DNA from: Paludibacteraceae bacterium | Lineage (GTDB): Bacteria > Bacteroidota > Bacteroidia > Bacteroidales > Paludibacteraceae | Direction: 5' to 3' | Assembly: GCA_017965125.1 (NCBI GenBank) | Contig: JAGCQO010000032.1 | Location: 1-8,286 of the forward strand | DNA: 8,286 nt | Shown: positions 7,518 to 8,286 of the stretch, one piece after another | Layout of the letters: each line of letters opens with the position of its first letter | Numbering within the stretch: the first letter of the stretch is position 1 | Notes under the pieces: generated by a model | The model's input: the letters and a program-made list of their open reading frames with translations, nothing else | What the model was told of the DNA's origin: nothing | The model's database searches: none | Made by a program: the position numbers and the translations under genes

Positions 7518-7534
7518 ATAAGACAAGGCAAAAA

Positions 7535-7570
7535 AACAAGGCAGCGAAGAATGTTCTCCGCTGCCTTGTT
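7535..7570. terminator. Intrinsic terminator between the AraC-family and lipoprotein genes
   Basis: AACAAGGCAGCG (7535-7546) pairs perfectly with CGCTGCCTTGTT (7559-7570), a 12-bp stem, with further weak pairing in the loop. On the minus strand the stem runs into TTTTTTGCC, a good termination tract 21 nt beyond the lipoprotein stop codon. On the plus strand the stem starts 17 nt after the AraC-family stop, but only GCCTTATG follows, so it is a weaker terminator in that direction. Confidence 0.85.
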
Positions 7571-7591
7571 GCCTTATGAATATGAATTCAA

Positions 7592-8017
7592 TTAATTCAC
7601 CTCTACTCCGTTCAGTGCCCAACGCTTTGAAGCCAAAGTGTCCGGACGGCCCTCTGTGCGAGTCAGATGCACCGCAAAATACAAATACTCCTGCATGCTC
7701 TCGTCATAAACAGAAGGGAAAGCGTTGCAAACCTGCTCGTCGTTAATCTGCGAGAGTATCTCGTTATAACGCTCGAGCGCCTTCTGGTCCGCGCCAGACT
7801 TTGTGCCCTCGATAGTGAATATTCTCACGTCGTCAGGAAAGAAGTCAGCCACATAGCTCATGTCAGCCTTGCCCCAAGACATGTCCTCTGTCGCGATTGT
7901 GTAATAATGTGTGCCTACTGGTCCTTCGCCGTTTCCATCCTTGTCATCCTTGTCGCTCGAACAAGCCGCAAACGTCAACGCCACGACTGCGAACAATGGG
8001 AATAATAATTTCTTCAT
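7592..8017 (-). CDS. Small lipoprotein of unknown function, probably surface-exposed
   Basis: The 141-residue product opens with a lipoprotein signal peptide: KK (2-3), a hydrophobic core (4-15) and the lipobox-like F-A-A-C with Cys19 as the predicted lipidated residue. The stretch after the Cys, SSDKDDKDGNG (20-30), is acidic and Lys-containing. In Bacteroidetes such a tract acts as a lipoprotein export signal that sends lipoproteins to the outer face of the outer membrane, so surface display is inferred. The mature part (about 36-141) is a compact domain with the segments THYYTIATEDMSWGKADM (36-53), DVRIFTIEG (63-71) and YLYFAVHLTR (111-120), and a single Cys97. I do not recognise the family and assign no function. 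It is preceded by a TATATTTG promoter element and ends at a strong hairpin, so it appears monocistronic. Confidence 0.82.
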   Translation of the reverse strand: MKKLLFPLFAVVALTFAACSSDKDDKDGNGEGPVGTHYYTIATEDMSWGKADMSYVADFFPDDVRIFTIEGTKSGADQKALERYNEILSQINDEQVCNAFPSVYDESMQEYLYFAVHLTRTEGRPDTLASKRWALNGVEVN

Positions 8018-8050
8018 GGTTTATGTGTTTTAATTTGGTTATTGCATCCG

Positions 8051-8058
8051 CAAATATA
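8051..8058 (-). promoter_or_regulatory. Bacteroidetes -7 element for the lipoprotein gene
   Basis: The plus strand CAAATATA is TATATTTG on the minus strand, an exact TAnnTTTG match 33 nt before the ATG at 8017. The nearest TTTG-type -33 candidate (minus strand, 8085-8082) is 23 nt away, slightly beyond the usual 19-21, so the -33 box is uncertain. Confidence 0.55.
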
Positions 8059-8101
8059 GAGTTTTGTTTCCTAAAACGGAACAAAATCATCTGCGGCTTT
8101 C

Positions 8102-8271
8102 GGTCACTGTGGTTCAAATACATTTGGTCACTGAGCTCTCGGTTGCTGAGCGGAGCCGAAGCACCGAAGTGCACCAACCAAGCGGAGCCGAAGCACCGAC
8201 ACAACGCCCCCCATCCGCATTTCGGCTTCGCTCAATGACCGGATGGGGCCGAAGCGGACAAGTTGCTCCGC
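8102..8271. repeat. Cluster of REP-like palindromic repeats
   Basis: The right edge is extragenic and densely repetitive. AGCGGAGCCGAAGCACCGA (19 bp) occurs at 8149-8167 and 8181-8199. GGTCACTG occurs at 8102-8109 and 8126-8133, the variant GGTTGCTGAGC at 8141-8151, and the reverse form GCTCAATGACC at 8230-8240. Several hairpins result: TCGGTTGCT with AGCACCGA across 8139-8167, CCCCATCCG (8209-8217) with CGGATGGGG (8240-8248), TTCGGC (8221-8226) with GCCGAA (8248-8253), and GCGGA (8254-8258) with TCCGC (8267-8271). The pattern matches dispersed palindromic extragenic repeats of the GGTCACTGAGC...CGAAG type found in many bacteria. The cluster may continue beyond the window. Confidence 0.7.
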
Positions 8272-8286
8272 AAGAAATCACACAAA

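Noticed and set aside
6408..7622. A 404-codon open frame on the minus strand opposite the AraC-family gene
   Set aside because: It is the antisense shadow of a gene with strong G+C bias at third positions. The translation is rich in His, Val, Glu and Arg with no domain signature, and the plus-strand frame has clear membrane segments and an AraC HTH.
7944..8204. An 86-codon minus-strand frame overlapping the start of the lipoprotein gene and the repeat cluster
   Set aside because: It runs through the lipoprotein promoter and the palindromic repeats and overlaps the signal-peptide coding region in another frame. It shows no domain or initiation context.
8102..8271. Right-edge repeats as a CRISPR array
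   Set aside because: The repeats are imperfect, palindromic and in both orientations with unequal spacing, and no spacer-sized regular units or cas genes are present.

Overview
The window looks like chromosomal DNA from a member of the Bacteroidales, probably near Prevotellaceae or Bacteroidaceae. Four things point there. Several genes are preceded by the Bacteroidetes -7 promoter element TAnnTTTG, in one case with a correctly spaced -33 TTTG. Start codons lack strong Shine-Dalgarno sequences. A large OmpA protein has the phylum-typical TPR-like/PD40/CRD/OmpA architecture. There is also a membrane-embedded AraC regulator and a lipoprotein whose Cys is followed by an Asp/Lys-rich stretch. The genus cannot be fixed from sequence alone.

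Layout, left to right. At the left edge are the first 19 bases of a leftward gene (MKKLFL..., a likely signal-peptide start) with its own promoter. Diverging from it is a rightward pair 23 nt apart: a rhomboid intramembrane protease (136-780) and the Y-family polymerase DinB (804-1877). Next, with its own promoter, is a 670-residue secreted OmpA-domain protein resembling PorE (1986-3998). It converges on gdhA, the hexameric glutamate dehydrogenase, on the minus strand (4128-5480), with a strong shared hairpin terminator between them. A 325-bp divergent intergenic region separates gdhA from an Lrp/AsnC-family regulator (5806-6261). That region holds a promoter on each side, phased direct repeats and short dyads. 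After an intrinsic terminator comes a multi-pass membrane AraC-family regulator (6423-7517), with a dyad overlapping its predicted promoter. It converges on a small unrecognised lipoprotein gene on the minus strand (7592-8017). The right edge is a cluster of REP-like palindromic repeats.

Functionally this is mainly core metabolism and maintenance: nitrogen assimilation (gdhA, possibly controlled by the adjacent amino-acid-sensing Lrp-type protein), translesion synthesis (dinB), envelope structure (OmpA/PorE-like, rhomboid, lipoprotein) and two one-component regulators. I see no phage genes, CRISPR array, transposase, toxin-antitoxin pair, tRNA or rRNA. I found no convincing new multi-gene system. 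The items most worth following up are regulatory (the gdhA/lrp intergenic region and the AraC promoter dyad), the PorE-like protein that lacks a lipobox, the membrane AraC protein, and the repeat cluster.
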